A DNA stretch of 64,000 nucleotides from Aquincolibacterium sp964606385 (GCA_964606385.1 CAZSFZ010000004.1:1-64000), one strand, 5' to 3'; positions 50,723 to 60,100 are shown, counted from the first letter of the stretch. Program-made: numbers and translations. Notes: generated by a model not told the origin, from the sequence alone.

Positions 50723-50819
50723 GGGCTATGGGACACGGTCCACGGGCCAAGAAAATCTTGGACGAGGGACAGAAATAACGCATAACAAACCGTGGGGCGT
50801 GGCCCGCAGAGCGTGGCCC
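50723..50819. repeat. heptamer inverted repeat, family D, copy 2
   Basis: Four 7-mers of type GGnnCAC (50723-50750; second is GGGACAC), a 41-base centre, then four 7-mers of type GTGGnnC (50792-50819; second and fourth are GTGGCCC). Lies between hisC and aroF. Confidence 0.8.
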
Positions 50820-50838
50820 GAATAGAGGAGCTTAAAAT

Positions 50839-51855
50839 ATGATCATCGTTCTTAAAAAGACCGCGACACCGCAGGAGCTGGAACACATCTGTCAAAAAGT
50901 GCGGGAGCTCGGGCTGACCCCGAACGTGTCCCGCGGCGTGGAACGCACCGTGATCGGTGTGATCGGGGATGAGGAGAAACTCCAGGTCCAGCCGCTTGAG
51001 GTTTTCCCCGGCGTCGAATCGGTGATGTCGATCCTCAAGCCCTACAAGCTCGCGAGCCGTGATTATAAGGCCGAAAACTCCGAGTTCGACATGGGGAACG
51101 GCGTCAAGGTTGGGGGCAAGAAGATCGTCGTGATGGCTGGGCCCTGTTCGGTGGAAAATTACGACATGCTGCTGGATCTTGCCAAGACGGTTAAAAAATC
51201 TGGAGCCACGTTTTTGCGAGGCGGTGCGTTCAAACCCCGCACTTCACCGTACTCTTTTCAGGGCCTTGGTGAAGAAGGTTTGAAGTATCTGCGTCAGGCG
51301 GCGGATGAAGTGGGGCTTCTGGTCGTGACGGAAGTCATGGACACGCGTCAGGTGGAGCTTGTGTCGCAGTACGCGGATATGCTCCAGATCGGTGCGCGCA
51401 ACATGCAGAATTTCGACCTGCTTAAGGAATGCGGGATGACCAAGAAGGCGGTTCTCCTGAAGCGGGGATTGGCGGCCACCGTCAAAGATCTTTTGATGTC
51501 CGCCGAATACCTGCTCTCCAAAGGGAATTTTAAGGTGATGCTCGGCGAACGGGGTATCCGGACCTTCGAGACCTCGACGCGGAACACACTGGACCTTAAC
51601 GCGGTTCCCGTACTGAAGAAAGAAACCCACTTGCCGGTTCTTGTGGACCCTTCTCACGGGACCGGGTATCGTGATTTTGTGGCGCCGATGGGCATGGCCG
51701 GTGTGGCGGCCGGATGCGACGGGCTGATGGTGGAAGTGCATCAGAACCCCGAGGAAGCCAAAAGCGACGGCGAACAGTCGGTATTGCCGGAACAATTCGA
51801 CGAAATGATGAAAAAAGTCCGCCTGATTGCGCATGCCGTCGGTCGCGATATTTGA
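50839..51855 (+). CDS. aroF: 3-deoxy-7-phosphoheptulonate synthase (DAHP synthase)
   Basis: First enzyme of the shikimate pathway, joining PEP and erythrose-4-phosphate. 338 residues of the type I-beta class: an N-terminal ferredoxin-like regulatory domain (~1-68), then the barrel with M-A-G-P-C-S-V-E, G-G-A-F-K-P-R-T-S-P-Y and D-P-S-H-G-T-G. The N-terminal domain in this class senses tyrosine or phenylalanine. A family A repeat follows ten bases after the stop. Confidence 0.94.
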   Translation: MIIVLKKTATPQELEHICQKVRELGLTPNVSRGVERTVIGVIGDEEKLQVQPLEVFPGVESVMSILKPYKLASRDYKAENSEFDMGNGVKVGGKKIVVMAGPCSVENYDMLLDLAKTVKKSGATFLRGGAFKPRTSPYSFQGLGEEGLKYLRQAADEVGLLVVTEVMDTRQVELVSQYADMLQIGARNMQNFDLLKECGMTKKAVLLKRGLAATVKDLLMSAEYLLSKGNFKVMLGERGIRTFETSTRNTLDLNAVPVLKKETHLPVLVDPSHGTGYRDFVAPMGMAGVAAGCDGLMVEVHQNPEEAKSDGEQSVLPEQFDEMMKKVRLIAHAVGRDI

Positions 51856-51865
51856 TCGCGACCGC

Positions 51866-51920
51866 GGGAAACGGCGAACGTGGAACGATAAATGCTTGCG
51901 TTACCCGTTCCATGTTTCCC
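51866..51920. repeat. heptamer inverted repeat, family A, copy 1
   Basis: Three 7-mers of type nnnAACG (51867-51887; for example GCGAACG), an 11-base loop, then three of the inverted type CGTTnnn (51899-51919). The 23-base arms pair at 18 positions. Between aroF and tyrA. Confidence 0.8.
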
Positions 51921-51962
51921 GAAATAGCCTGATAGGCATTATCACGGTAAAGAGGTGAATTT

Positions 51963-52814
51963 GTGTTTAGAAAAATAGCAATTATTGGACTGGGTTTGAT
52001 GGGTGGCTCTTTGGCGGCGGCCTGCCGCAAGAGATTTCCTGGAGCCCGGATCATCGGGATCAGCCGGAGCCGCGATGCTCTCGCGCTCGCCAAGAAAAAG
52101 AAATGGGTCCATGAGGCCACCCGGGACGTGCTGGCCGGTGTTCAAGGCGCGGAACTCATCGTCCTCTGTACCCCAGTGAACACGTACTTTCCTTATCTGA
52201 AGGCCATTGACCAGGTTTGCGCGAAAAACGCTCTCGTGATGGACGTCGGAAGTGTCAAAGGCGCTGTTCTGAAAGAAGTAAAATCGCGTGCCTGGAAGAA
52301 TTTCTCATTTGTCGGGTGTCATCCGATGGTCGGTTCTCACAAGCGGGGGATCCAGGCTGTGAATCCGGATCTTTATAGGGGAGGTCTCGTGCTGATGACC
52401 CCCGACCGTAAAACCTGCTCCTGCGGCCTAAAAAAAGCCGCAAAGTTCTGGAAAACTTTTACGCCTCGGATCGTGACATTAACTCCCCAGTCCCACGATA
52501 AGCTCGTGGGAGAAGCGAGCCATTTACCGCACGCCGTCGCGGCTTGCCTTATACACACCGTATCGGATCCCGCTTTTAAGGTGGGTTCCACCGGGCTGCG
52601 GGATACGACTCGCATCGCGGCCGCGGCATCCTCCGTTTGGGAGCCTATCTTTACCTCGAACCGGAAGGTCGTGTTGGCCGCTATGAGCCGTTTTGAACAA
52701 AAGCTCCGGGCATTCAAGAAACTCCTCCAGGACCGTGATCCCAAGAAACTGGTCCGGTTCCTCGATCAGGCGCAGCAGAAGCGGAATTCACTGCGGGGAA
52801 CGGGAAACGGCTAA
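51963..52814 (+). CDS. tyrA: prephenate dehydrogenase with repeat-derived C-terminus
   Basis: 283-residue NAD(P)-dependent enzyme for tyrosine synthesis. N-terminal Rossmann G-L-G-L-M-G-G-S-L; catalytic His in V-G-C-H-P-M-V-G-S; E-A-S-H-L-P-H in the helical dimerisation half. GTG start after AGAGGTG. The final residues R-G-T-G-N-G and the TAA stop are encoded by a family A repeat (52796-52864), so the native end appears to have been replaced. Confidence 0.93.
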   Translation: MFRKIAIIGLGLMGGSLAAACRKRFPGARIIGISRSRDALALAKKKKWVHEATRDVLAGVQGAELIVLCTPVNTYFPYLKAIDQVCAKNALVMDVGSVKGAVLKEVKSRAWKNFSFVGCHPMVGSHKRGIQAVNPDLYRGGLVLMTPDRKTCSCGLKKAAKFWKTFTPRIVTLTPQSHDKLVGEASHLPHAVAACLIHTVSDPAFKVGSTGLRDTTRIAAAASSVWEPIFTSNRKVVLAAMSRFEQKLRAFKKLLQDRDPKKLVRFLDQAQQKRNSLRGTGNG

Positions 52815-52864
52815 CGGATAACGTAAAAGCCTTTTTCGTTTATCGTTCCCCGTTCATCGTTCTG
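52796..52864. repeat. heptamer inverted repeat, family A, copy 2, supplying the tyrA stop
   Basis: Four 7-mers of type nnnAACG (52796-52823; first GGGAACG), a 13-base loop, then four CGTTnnn 7-mers (52837-52864). The tyrA TAA at 52812-52814 lies within the third left 7-mer. Confidence 0.82.
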
Positions 52865-52901
52865 CGCTTAGGAAAAATCCCCTTCCCAAAACCGAAAGAT
52901 A

Positions 52902-52910
52902 TGCTATACT
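52902..52910 (+). promoter_or_regulatory. extended -10 promoter of rpsA
   Basis: TGCTATACT (52902-52910). A ~115-base leader follows, with a CTGGC/GCCAG hairpin near 52936 and a strong AAGGAGG before the rpsA ATG. The long structured leader might allow autoregulation; no known motif is recognised. Confidence 0.5.
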
Positions 52911-53030
52911 CCTCAAGTTCGCATCGATTTCAGTCCTGGCTACCGCCAGACTGAGAGGGAAAAACGGTGCGGACCCCCATTTTCATGCAATCCCAATGAG
53001 AAGGGGACTCTCAAGGAGGTTTTCCCTATT

Positions 53031-54593
53031 ATGCAATCCAATTTCGCAGAGCTGTACGAGAAGTCTTTTCAGGACATCAAGATCGGTGAGGTGGTTAAAG
53101 GCACCGTGATCGCGGTTCATGAACGCGATGTGGTGGTCGATATCGCCTACAAAGCCGAAGGCATTCTGCCCAAGGACGAGTTTTCCCAGCCGGAACTTTT
53201 GACCGTCGGGTCCGAGGTCGAGGTGCTTTTCGAAGGGTTTAATGATGTGGAAGGTACGGCTATTCTTTCTAAGCGCAAGGCCGACCGGCAGAAGACCTGG
53301 AACGACATTCTCTCCAACGCCACCGAAGGCGCTATTGTGGACGGACGCATCTCCCGCAAAGTTCGCGGCGGGTTCATGGTCGATATCGGCATGGAAGCGT
53401 TCCTGCCGGCGTCGCTCGTGGATATCAAGCCGGTCCGCAATCAGGACATGTTCATCGGCCTGCAGAGCAAGTTCCTCGTCGTCAAGATCAATCATAAGCG
53501 CAAGAACGTTGTGGTTTCCCGCAAGGACCTCCTCGAAAAGAGCCGCAACGAAGCCCGCACGGAAAAACTGGGCACCCTCAAGGTGGGCCAGCTCGTGAAG
53601 GGCAAAGTGAAGAACATCACCGATTTCGGCGTGTTCATCGATATCGGGAACCTCGATGGTCTTCTCCATATCACGGACATGAGCTGGGGACGCATTTCGC
53701 ATCCCTCCGATCTCGTGAAGATCGGCGACGACATTGAAGTTGTTGTGATCGCGATCGATCAGGTCAAGCAGAAGATCTCCCTCGGCCTCAAGCAGAAGGG
53801 GACGGATCCCTGGACTTCGGTCGGCGACCGTTACTCGATCGGCAATCAGGTCCGCGGCAAGGTGGTGAACATCCTGCCGTACGGCGCTTTCGTGGAACTC
53901 GAGCCCGGCATCGAAGGGCTGGTCCACATTAGCGAACTTTCCTGGACGAAGCGCGTCAACCATCCGAGCGAGATCCTCTCGATTGGCATGGAACTCGACG
54001 TAGTGATCCTGAGCCTGGATACCGCCGCGAAGAAGATCTCGCTTGGCGCGAAGCAGGCGCAGGAAAATCCCTGGACCCAGGCCGCCAATAAATATCAGGT
54101 CGGCAGCCGTGTGAAAGGGACGATTCGGAACCTCACCGATTACGGCGCGTTCATCGAGCTCGAGCCCGGTATTGAAGGGCTGCTCCACGTGTCCGATATC
54201 TCATGGACCCACAAGGTCGCCAAGCCGTCGGATGTCCTCAAAAAAGGGGATGCCGCGGAAGTGATGATCCTGGCGGTCGATACCGACGCGAAGAAGATCT
54301 CGCTCGGCATGAAACAGCTGAGCGATGACCCGTGGACGGACCTCACGAAGAATTTCCTGACCGGCCTGGAACTTCAGGGTAAGGTCACGAGGATCGTGAA
54401 TTTCGGAGTGTTCGTGGAACTGGATAACGGCCTCGAAGGGCTGATCCATGTTTCCGAGATCCCGGATTGCACGGCCCAGGAGCTTTCGAAGCGTTTCAAC
54501 GTAGGCGACACGCTTCGTTGCAGCATCCTGAACGTCGACCATGAAGGGCGCAAGATCGCGCTGACCTGCAAGAACGAGCCGATCACGGCCTAA
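53031..54593 (+). CDS. rpsA: 30S ribosomal protein S1
   Basis: 520 residues made of six S1 (OB-fold) repeats at about 20-87, 105-170, 190-260, 276-347, 363-434 and 450-518. Repeats 3-6 show the G-V-F-I-D/E-x(n)-G-L-L-H-I-T-D-M-S-W consensus. S1 recruits mRNA to the 30S subunit. The full six-repeat form is typical of Gram-negative bacteria. AAGGAGG lies upstream. Confidence 0.96.
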   Translation: MQSNFAELYEKSFQDIKIGEVVKGTVIAVHERDVVVDIAYKAEGILPKDEFSQPELLTVGSEVEVLFEGFNDVEGTAILSKRKADRQKTWNDILSNATEGAIVDGRISRKVRGGFMVDIGMEAFLPASLVDIKPVRNQDMFIGLQSKFLVVKINHKRKNVVVSRKDLLEKSRNEARTEKLGTLKVGQLVKGKVKNITDFGVFIDIGNLDGLLHITDMSWGRISHPSDLVKIGDDIEVVVIAIDQVKQKISLGLKQKGTDPWTSVGDRYSIGNQVRGKVVNILPYGAFVELEPGIEGLVHISELSWTKRVNHPSEILSIGMELDVVILSLDTAAKKISLGAKQAQENPWTQAANKYQVGSRVKGTIRNLTDYGAFIELEPGIEGLLHVSDISWTHKVAKPSDVLKKGDAAEVMILAVDTDAKKISLGMKQLSDDPWTDLTKNFLTGLELQGKVTRIVNFGVFVELDNGLEGLIHVSEIPDCTAQELSKRFNVGDTLRCSILNVDHEGRKIALTCKNEPITA

Positions 54594-54609
54594 AACCTGA
54601 CTTCGACCG

Positions 54610-55860
54610 ATGACGAGCCCCAGGAACCGTAGAGTCGTCATCACGGGCCTGGGGGTCGTCTCGTCGGTCGGTTTTGGCAAAGAAGCCTTTTGGGATTCCA
54701 TCTCTCAAGGCAAGAGCGGTGTTTCCAACATCAGCTCCTTCGACACCACCCCGTTCACCACCCATTTTGCCGGCGAGATCAAGAATTTCGATGCGTCGGC
54801 TTTTATCCTTCCCAAAAAACTCAAACGCATGGACCGCACGACCCAGTTCGCGGTCGTCGCTTCCAAAATGGCCGTGGCAGACGCGAAACTTGATCTCGAG
54901 GAACCTACGGTCCGCGAACGGACCGGAGTGATCATCGGGACGGCTCTTGCCGGGGTGGGCTATATTCTTGAGCAAGCGGTGATCCTGCAGCAAAAGGGGC
55001 CGATGCGGTTGAATCCTTTTACGGCGCTGGCATCTTTTCCGGACGCTTGCGCGGGAAATGTTTCGATCGAATTGGGACTGAAGGGTCCGAGTTTTTCTCT
55101 CGCGACGGCCTGTTCCTCGGCGTCCGACGCGTGCGGGTATGCCTTTGATGCGATCCGGAGCGGCGATTTGGATTTTCTTATCATGGGCGGCGCGGAAGCG
55201 ACGATCTTTCCAGGCATTGTCGCTTCCTTTTGCGTGGCTCGCGCGCTCTCCACAAGGAATGACGCTCCTGAAAAGGCGTCACGGCCTTTCAGCATGGATC
55301 GCGATGGATTTGTGCTCGGGGAAGGTGCCGGGATGTTCGTTGTCGAAGAATACGAGCATGCAAAAAAACGGGGAGCGCATATTTACGCGGAGATCCTCGG
55401 TCACGGTATGACCTGCGACGCTTATCACATGACGGCGCCGGACCCGGAAGGGACCCAGGCCGCCCGCGCGATGCAACTTGCCATGGAAACGGCGGGCATT
55501 ACGCCGGACGAGGTCGATTACATCAATGCCCACGGGACTTCGACGCCTCTTAATGATAAGACCGAAACTCTGGTCATCAAAAAGATCTTTGGTCCGCGGG
55601 CCTATGAGATCCCGATCAGTTCCATCAAATCCATGATCGGGCATTTGATCGGCGCGGCCGGAAGCGTCGAGCTGATCGCGACGCTCCTTGCCATGGAACA
55701 TCAACTGATCCCTCCGACCATCAATTACAACTCCAAAGACCCCGAATGCGATCTGGATTATGTGCCGAATGTGGCGCGTCCCGCAAAGATCCGGATTGCG
55801 ATGAAGAATTCCTTCGGCTTCGGCGGCAAGAATTCCATCCTTGTTTTAAAAAAGGTCTAA
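54610..55860 (+). CDS. fabF: beta-ketoacyl-ACP synthase II
   Basis: 416-residue elongating condensing enzyme of fatty-acid synthesis. Catalytic Cys in A-T-A-C-S-S-A near residue 165, His in N-A-H-G-T-S-T near 300 and His in G-H-L-I-G-A-A-G near 340. 16 bases after rpsA. The stop codon sits in the loop of an 18-bp terminator hairpin. Confidence 0.95.
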   Translation: MTSPRNRRVVITGLGVVSSVGFGKEAFWDSISQGKSGVSNISSFDTTPFTTHFAGEIKNFDASAFILPKKLKRMDRTTQFAVVASKMAVADAKLDLEEPTVRERTGVIIGTALAGVGYILEQAVILQQKGPMRLNPFTALASFPDACAGNVSIELGLKGPSFSLATACSSASDACGYAFDAIRSGDLDFLIMGGAEATIFPGIVASFCVARALSTRNDAPEKASRPFSMDRDGFVLGEGAGMFVVEEYEHAKKRGAHIYAEILGHGMTCDAYHMTAPDPEGTQAARAMQLAMETAGITPDEVDYINAHGTSTPLNDKTETLVIKKIFGPRAYEIPISSIKSMIGHLIGAAGSVELIATLLAMEHQLIPPTINYNSKDPECDLDYVPNVARPAKIRIAMKNSFGFGGKNSILVLKKV

Positions 55861-55878
55861 ACCTTTTTTAAAACAAGG
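55839..55878. terminator. 18-bp perfect hairpin, bidirectional terminator of fabF and lpxA
   Basis: CCTTGTTTTAAAAAAGGT (55839-55856), loop CTAA, and its exact complement (55861-55878). The fabF TAA occupies loop bases 55858-55860. A and T runs on both arms would suit termination from either side between the convergent fabF and lpxA. Confidence 0.75.
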
Positions 55879-55889
55879 ACCGTTTCTCG

Positions 55890-55935
55890 GAGAACGTCAA
55901 GCGGTTAACGTTTGCGTTCAACGTTACCCGTTTCC
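55890..55935. repeat. heptamer inverted repeat, family A, copy 3
   Basis: Three left 7-mers (GAGAACG, TCAAGCG, GTTAACG), a TTTG loop, then CGTTCAA, CGTTACC and CGTTTCC. Between the fabF terminator and the end of lpxA. Confidence 0.75.
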
Positions 55936-55943
55936 CGCGTAGT

Positions 55944-56804
55944 TCAGGCGAGTTCTTCTTCAACTTCCGAATCAGTTTCCGCGGTGGTGCGGTTCTTGCG
56001 GTGGGAGAGGGTTTCTACGGCGGAGCCATCGAGGATGCCGCGCTTGGAGGCTTCGATGAACTCCACCATATGCGCGACTTCCTTTGAGTGGAGATTCTTT
56101 CGGATCTCTTCGAGCGCCTGACTCACATTGAGACCGGAACGGTAAAGAAGCCGGTAAGCGTTTTTGATATCCATACGGGTCTCAGGACCGATGCCGGCGC
56201 GTCGCATGCCCACCACATTGATCCCTTGAGCCACACCCGGTCGTCCGCCACAGACCACATAAGGCGGGATGTCCTTGTTGATCGCGGTGAGCGCGCTGAC
56301 CATTGCCAAAGTGCCGATGCGCGTAAATTGATGGAACCCGGTCATACCGGAAAGGAATGCCCGGTCTTCGACGGTGCAATGACCGGTGAGGGAAGCCTGG
56401 TTCACCATGATGATATTGTTGCCCAACAGGCAGTTGTGCGCGATATGGCAATAAGCCATGATGAAATTGGAGTCCCCGATCACGGTCGCGGTGCCTTCTT
56501 TGGTGCCGCGGTGGATCGTCACGAATTCCCGGATGACGTTCTTTGAGCCGATCTTCGTGAAGGTCGGTTGCCCCTGATAGGCGAGGTCCTGGGGCTCATG
56601 ACCGATCACGGCGTTCATATGGATCGTGTTATGGTCGCCGATCTCGGTGCCTTGGCAGAGAAAAGCGCCGGCAAGGATCTTGTTATGGGCCCCGATCTTG
56701 ACGCCGTCCTCGATCACCACATTCGGACCGATCGTATTGCCGGCCCCGAGGACAGCGCTCTTTCCGATGATAGCAGATGGATGGATGCTGGATGTAGGTG
56801 ACAT
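55944..56804 (-). CDS. lpxA: acyl-ACP:UDP-N-acetylglucosamine O-acyltransferase
   Basis: First enzyme of lipid A synthesis, evidence for an LPS-type outer membrane. 286 residues. Left-handed beta-helix hexapeptides from I-H-P-S-A-I-I-G onward, catalytic His in H-I-A-H-N region near residue 120, G-F-H-Q-F-T-R-I-G, and the helical C-terminal domain. The acidic tail (E-E-E-L-A) is slightly longer than in E. coli. It is transcribed toward fabF, with an extended -10 element just before its ATG. Confidence 0.94.
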   Translation of the reverse strand: MSPTSSIHPSAIIGKSAVLGAGNTIGPNVVIEDGVKIGAHNKILAGAFLCQGTEIGDHNTIHMNAVIGHEPQDLAYQGQPTFTKIGSKNVIREFVTIHRGTKEGTATVIGDSNFIMAYCHIAHNCLLGNNIIMVNQASLTGHCTVEDRAFLSGMTGFHQFTRIGTLAMVSALTAINKDIPPYVVCGGRPGVAQGINVVGMRRAGIGPETRMDIKNAYRLLYRSGLNVSQALEEIRKNLHSKEVAHMVEFIEASKRGILDGSAVETLSHRKNRTTAETDSEVEEELA

Positions 56805-56812
56805 AGGCCGGA

Positions 56813-56821
56813 ATTATATCA
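56813..56821 (-). promoter_or_regulatory. extended -10 promoter of lpxA (likely leaderless)
   Basis: Minus strand TGATATAAT, identical to the glnS element, and again only eight bases before the ATG (56804). Confidence 0.55.
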
Positions 56822-56836
56822 CAAGGCCATAACCCG

Positions 56837-56850
56837 GGGAACGGGAAACG
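56837..56850. repeat. truncated heptamer repeat, family A, copy 4
   Basis: Two left 7-mers only (GGGAACG, GGAAACG). The right arm is absent; the family B hairpin follows 11 bases later. Confidence 0.65.
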
Positions 56851-56861
56851 CATTTTTCAAC

Positions 56862-56886
56862 CCACCCCACCTCGTAGGTGGGGTGG
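56862..56886. repeat. GC-rich inverted repeat, family B, copy 2
   Basis: Perfect 11-bp stem CCACCCCACCT / AGGTGGGGTGG around CGT. Same unit as at 3035-3059 in ispA, with the loop reverse-complemented and one stem base different. Confidence 0.8.
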
Positions 56887-57013
56887 TCATTGGGGATGTT
56901 AATGGAGGCTATTCGATGCTATATCCTGCCATTGATAGCGGGCATATTTCGTAAGTCGTTTCAAATAGGCATTTTACAGCTGAAAAAAACGTGATTTTTT
57001 TCGGTCCCAACCC

Positions 57014-57042
57014 TTGTTTTTTCGAATCTCATCAGTTATATT
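57014..57042 (+). promoter_or_regulatory. predicted promoter of the giant gene
   Basis: TTGTTT (57014-57019), 17-base spacer, TATATT (57037-57042), leaving a leader of about 87 bases. AAAGGA lies ~12 bases before the ATG. Confidence 0.45.
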
Positions 57043-57135
57043 TTCGGCAACTTTCTAAAACCTGAGAAAAATCCGTTTAAATCTATTTCGAAATCAGGGA
57101 ATCAAAATCCATTTCCGCAAAGGACAAACTGCTGA

Positions 57136-60100
57136 ATGAATTCGCATAAAACATTCAAAGCGTTCGTTGCTGGTTTTACGGCCCTCATTTTTACCGTTAC
57201 AAGTTTCGGAATTTCACCCAACGCTTTTGCGGCCGCAGCCATGCCTGAAGTGTCTCTGCCGTATCAGGCCGCGCTCGGCCAAAGCCTGAATCTTGCGGTC
57301 CCTCAAAAACTTGGCAAACTCGAACATTTCAACGCGGGGCAAAGCGATAAGCCCGCGATCTTCCATCTCCAGACAGCTCACGGGCATTATGAAGCCCAAC
57401 AGCAGATCCGCGAGATCCTTCATTATCTTGATAAACAATACGGTGTGCGGACCGTGCTGGTCGAAGGTAGCGCTTTCAAGCTCGAACCCGAGCTCCTGAA
57501 TTTTTTCCCCAAAGATAAAGCGCTGACGCAGAAGGTGAATGACGCGCTTACAAAACGCGCGATCGTCAAAGGCCCCGAACTGTATTTGCTCGATATGCTC
57601 GGGGAACGGGGAACGGGGAACGCAAACGTTAACCGTTCCACGCATGACGTTTCCCGCGCTGCCGCACCGGCAGCGTACGGCATCGAAGACCTCAATGCTT
57701 ATCGCGAGAACGGCGTTTCATTTGTAAACGTGCTCGAGGAAAAACAGAAGACCGAACAATTCCTCGCGGACATGAACCTCCAGATCGACCGGCTTGCGAG
57801 CCAGCTCCTGAACAAAGACCTCCGCGATTTTCTTCGTCGCGTGGATGCCTTTGAAAAGAACCAGATCCCGCTCGATACCTGGCTTGCCCAGTTGAAAGGG
57901 GAGGCCGCCAAGCGCCTCGAGATCGATCTCGCTTCTCCCACCCAGCAGTTGGATTGGCCGATGATGGTACGTCTTTTCAAGGCCCAGGAGTTGACCGCGA
58001 AAATTGACCGCGAAAAACTCCCGAAGGAACGTGAGGAGTTTCTGAAAGCGATCCGGCGTTTTATGCCGGGGAACGTAAAACGTGGAACGCAGAACGATCC
58101 GTCAACCGTTTCCCGTTCACCGTTCATCGCGATCGAATCGTTGCTTCATAGCGATTCGATAAGCGTCCAGCTTCCAGATCCTGAAACCGGCATGCTTTTT
58201 GAAGATATGGTCACGCAACTTCCCGCGAATTTCAATTATGAAGCTTTCCCGAATGTCCGCAATTTTATCGCGACCCTGCTCCTTCAAAGCGAGTTGAAAG
58301 CCGACCTGGTGATGTTGGAAGTCCAGAAACTTACGGCAGCGGTCACGGAAAAGCTGACCCGCAACAAGACCGAGAAAAAACTGGTGACGCTGCTTGCCGA
58401 CCACCGGTTGTTGCAGAAGCTCTTTGCGCTGGAGCTCACGCCGGCCGATTACGAAGCAATCGCGGGACACGATCCACGGTCCAAGGCCCACGAAAAAACT
58501 TTAAAGCCCTCAGCGATCGTAGCGCGGTTTAAAAACGTGGCCCGTGGCCCGGGAGCCGTGGCCCGGAGCAAGGCTGTTCAATTTGAAAACGTTCAAGAAC
58601 TTGATCAGCTCGACCAGTTATATGAAAGCGCGATGAAGTTCTATGAGGGCGTCAAAGGGCGCGACGAGCTCATGATGAAGCGCGTTGAAGAGCGTCTCAA
58701 GGAGACGGGGGATCAGAAAGTCGCTGTGATTACCGGCGGTTTCCATTCCGAGCCTTTCCATAAATATTTTGCGAACAAGCAATACACCTATGCCCTTATT
58801 TCTCCGCGCATCTCAGGCGCTGACGACAAAGGCCACGTTGCCTACATCGAAAGCGTCATGGGCATCACGAAACGCGCGACACGCGAGTCCGTTTCTCCGG
58901 CGGACCGGCAGGTGCTCGCGGCGGAGAATTTATACGGGGTCGATCAGGCAGCCTACCGGAACCTGGTCCGGAAAGTCATCGCGGATGTGACGCGGCCCCA
59001 CCTTGCAGAAGCAGACGCGGCTCGTTTGAAATTTGCGGCTGGGCTTGCGACGGCGGGGAATTTCCGCGCTGAAATGCGTCAGACCGTGCCGGGCACGCCT
59101 CAGAACACCGGGGAGACGGCGGCCATTACCTTTACGGAAGCCAAAGATATCGTAGAAGCCCGTAAAGCCAAAGCGCGGGTCCAGGGGACGCGCGGGGCTT
59201 GGCCCAGTCTCGACTCTGTTTTTCGCGATTCCTCTTTTGTGTTCATTCCAATCGCTGTCGGGTCCGAATTTGCTGGAAATTATTTTCTCCGAAGCCGCTC
59301 CGAAGCGAGAGCAAACGATGAGGGATTGATAGAGCAAATTGTGAGGGACCTTAAAGAGAACATTCAAGCGGGTCCCGACTTTATCTTGACTGCTCTTCAA
59401 AACCGGCGCAGCTTGCTGACCCTTGAGCTCAATTATTATGATATTGCGGAGCAAATTTACCAGACGCTTTCAAAAACCGGGATGAAAAAGGTGGAAGCCG
59501 AGATTTTTTTCAGCAAAAACTCCGATGCTATCCGCCAGGCATTTTCCCGTTCCGAGGCCCGTACCGAGGAAGAAGAAAGAGCTTTGAGTGTCGATATCCT
59601 GCTTGGGCAGTCGCCTCAAAAGTTGCCCCAGGATGTTATTCATAAGCTCAAAGAAAACGGTTTTCAGACGTTTGGGGACATTCTGACGGCTCTTGATGAG
59701 AAGCTTCGGAAAGGGAAGAGAAGGTTTTCTTTTCTGGATTGGGTGACAGAAGTTGAATTCCTCGTCGCTGTGAAGCGCGAGGCGCCCATCAGCTATGCCA
59801 AAATTCAGAAAATCCGCACCCCCAAAAGCCGTGCGGAAGTACGCGAAGCAAGCGAATTCGGGATTGAGGAAGATGACAAGTTTCCAATGACCGATGCCGA
59901 GGCGGATCTTTCCCTCGACGATATCATCGGGGAACTGTATGCCGTAGCGGATGCGGATGAAAGCGATTCCGGCGATGCCAAGGCTGAAGCGCTTCAGCAT
60001 ATTGATTTGATCCAGAGCGCCAAGCATAAAAATCAACTTCTTCCGGCTATCGTTGATGCTCAGAAATTCCTCCGCAGTCCCTTAGCGGCCAATCGATCAG

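Larger units (their letters stand above)
56805..57135. other. intergenic region between lpxA and the giant gene
   Basis: 331 bases. In order from lpxA: the lpxA -10, a truncated family A repeat, a family B hairpin, then AT-rich sequence with a GAAAAAAA/TTTTTTTC hairpin (56982-57002) and the likely promoter of the giant gene. No gene seen. Confidence 0.7.
57316..58880 (+). other. TraB/EreA-like domain within the giant protein
   Basis: Residues ~61-581 of the giant protein. An early H-L-Q-T-A-H-G-H-Y-E-A-Q followed by R-T-V-L-V-E-G, and a late V-I-T-G-G-F-H-S-E, match the His/Glu motif layout of the TraB/Tiki/EreA/ChaN superfamily (metal-dependent hydrolases or haem-binding proteins). The middle is helical and holds three repeat-encoded insertions. 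Assignment rests on motif spacing only. Confidence 0.55.

Noticed and set aside
44259..50819. Family D repeats as a CRISPR array
   Set aside because: Units are 7 bases, the arms are inverted rather than direct, copies are kilobases apart, there are no unique spacers and no cas genes.
52983..54188. 401-codon minus-strand frame opposite rpsA
   Set aside because: Its apparent internal repetition only mirrors the S1 repeats of rpsA.
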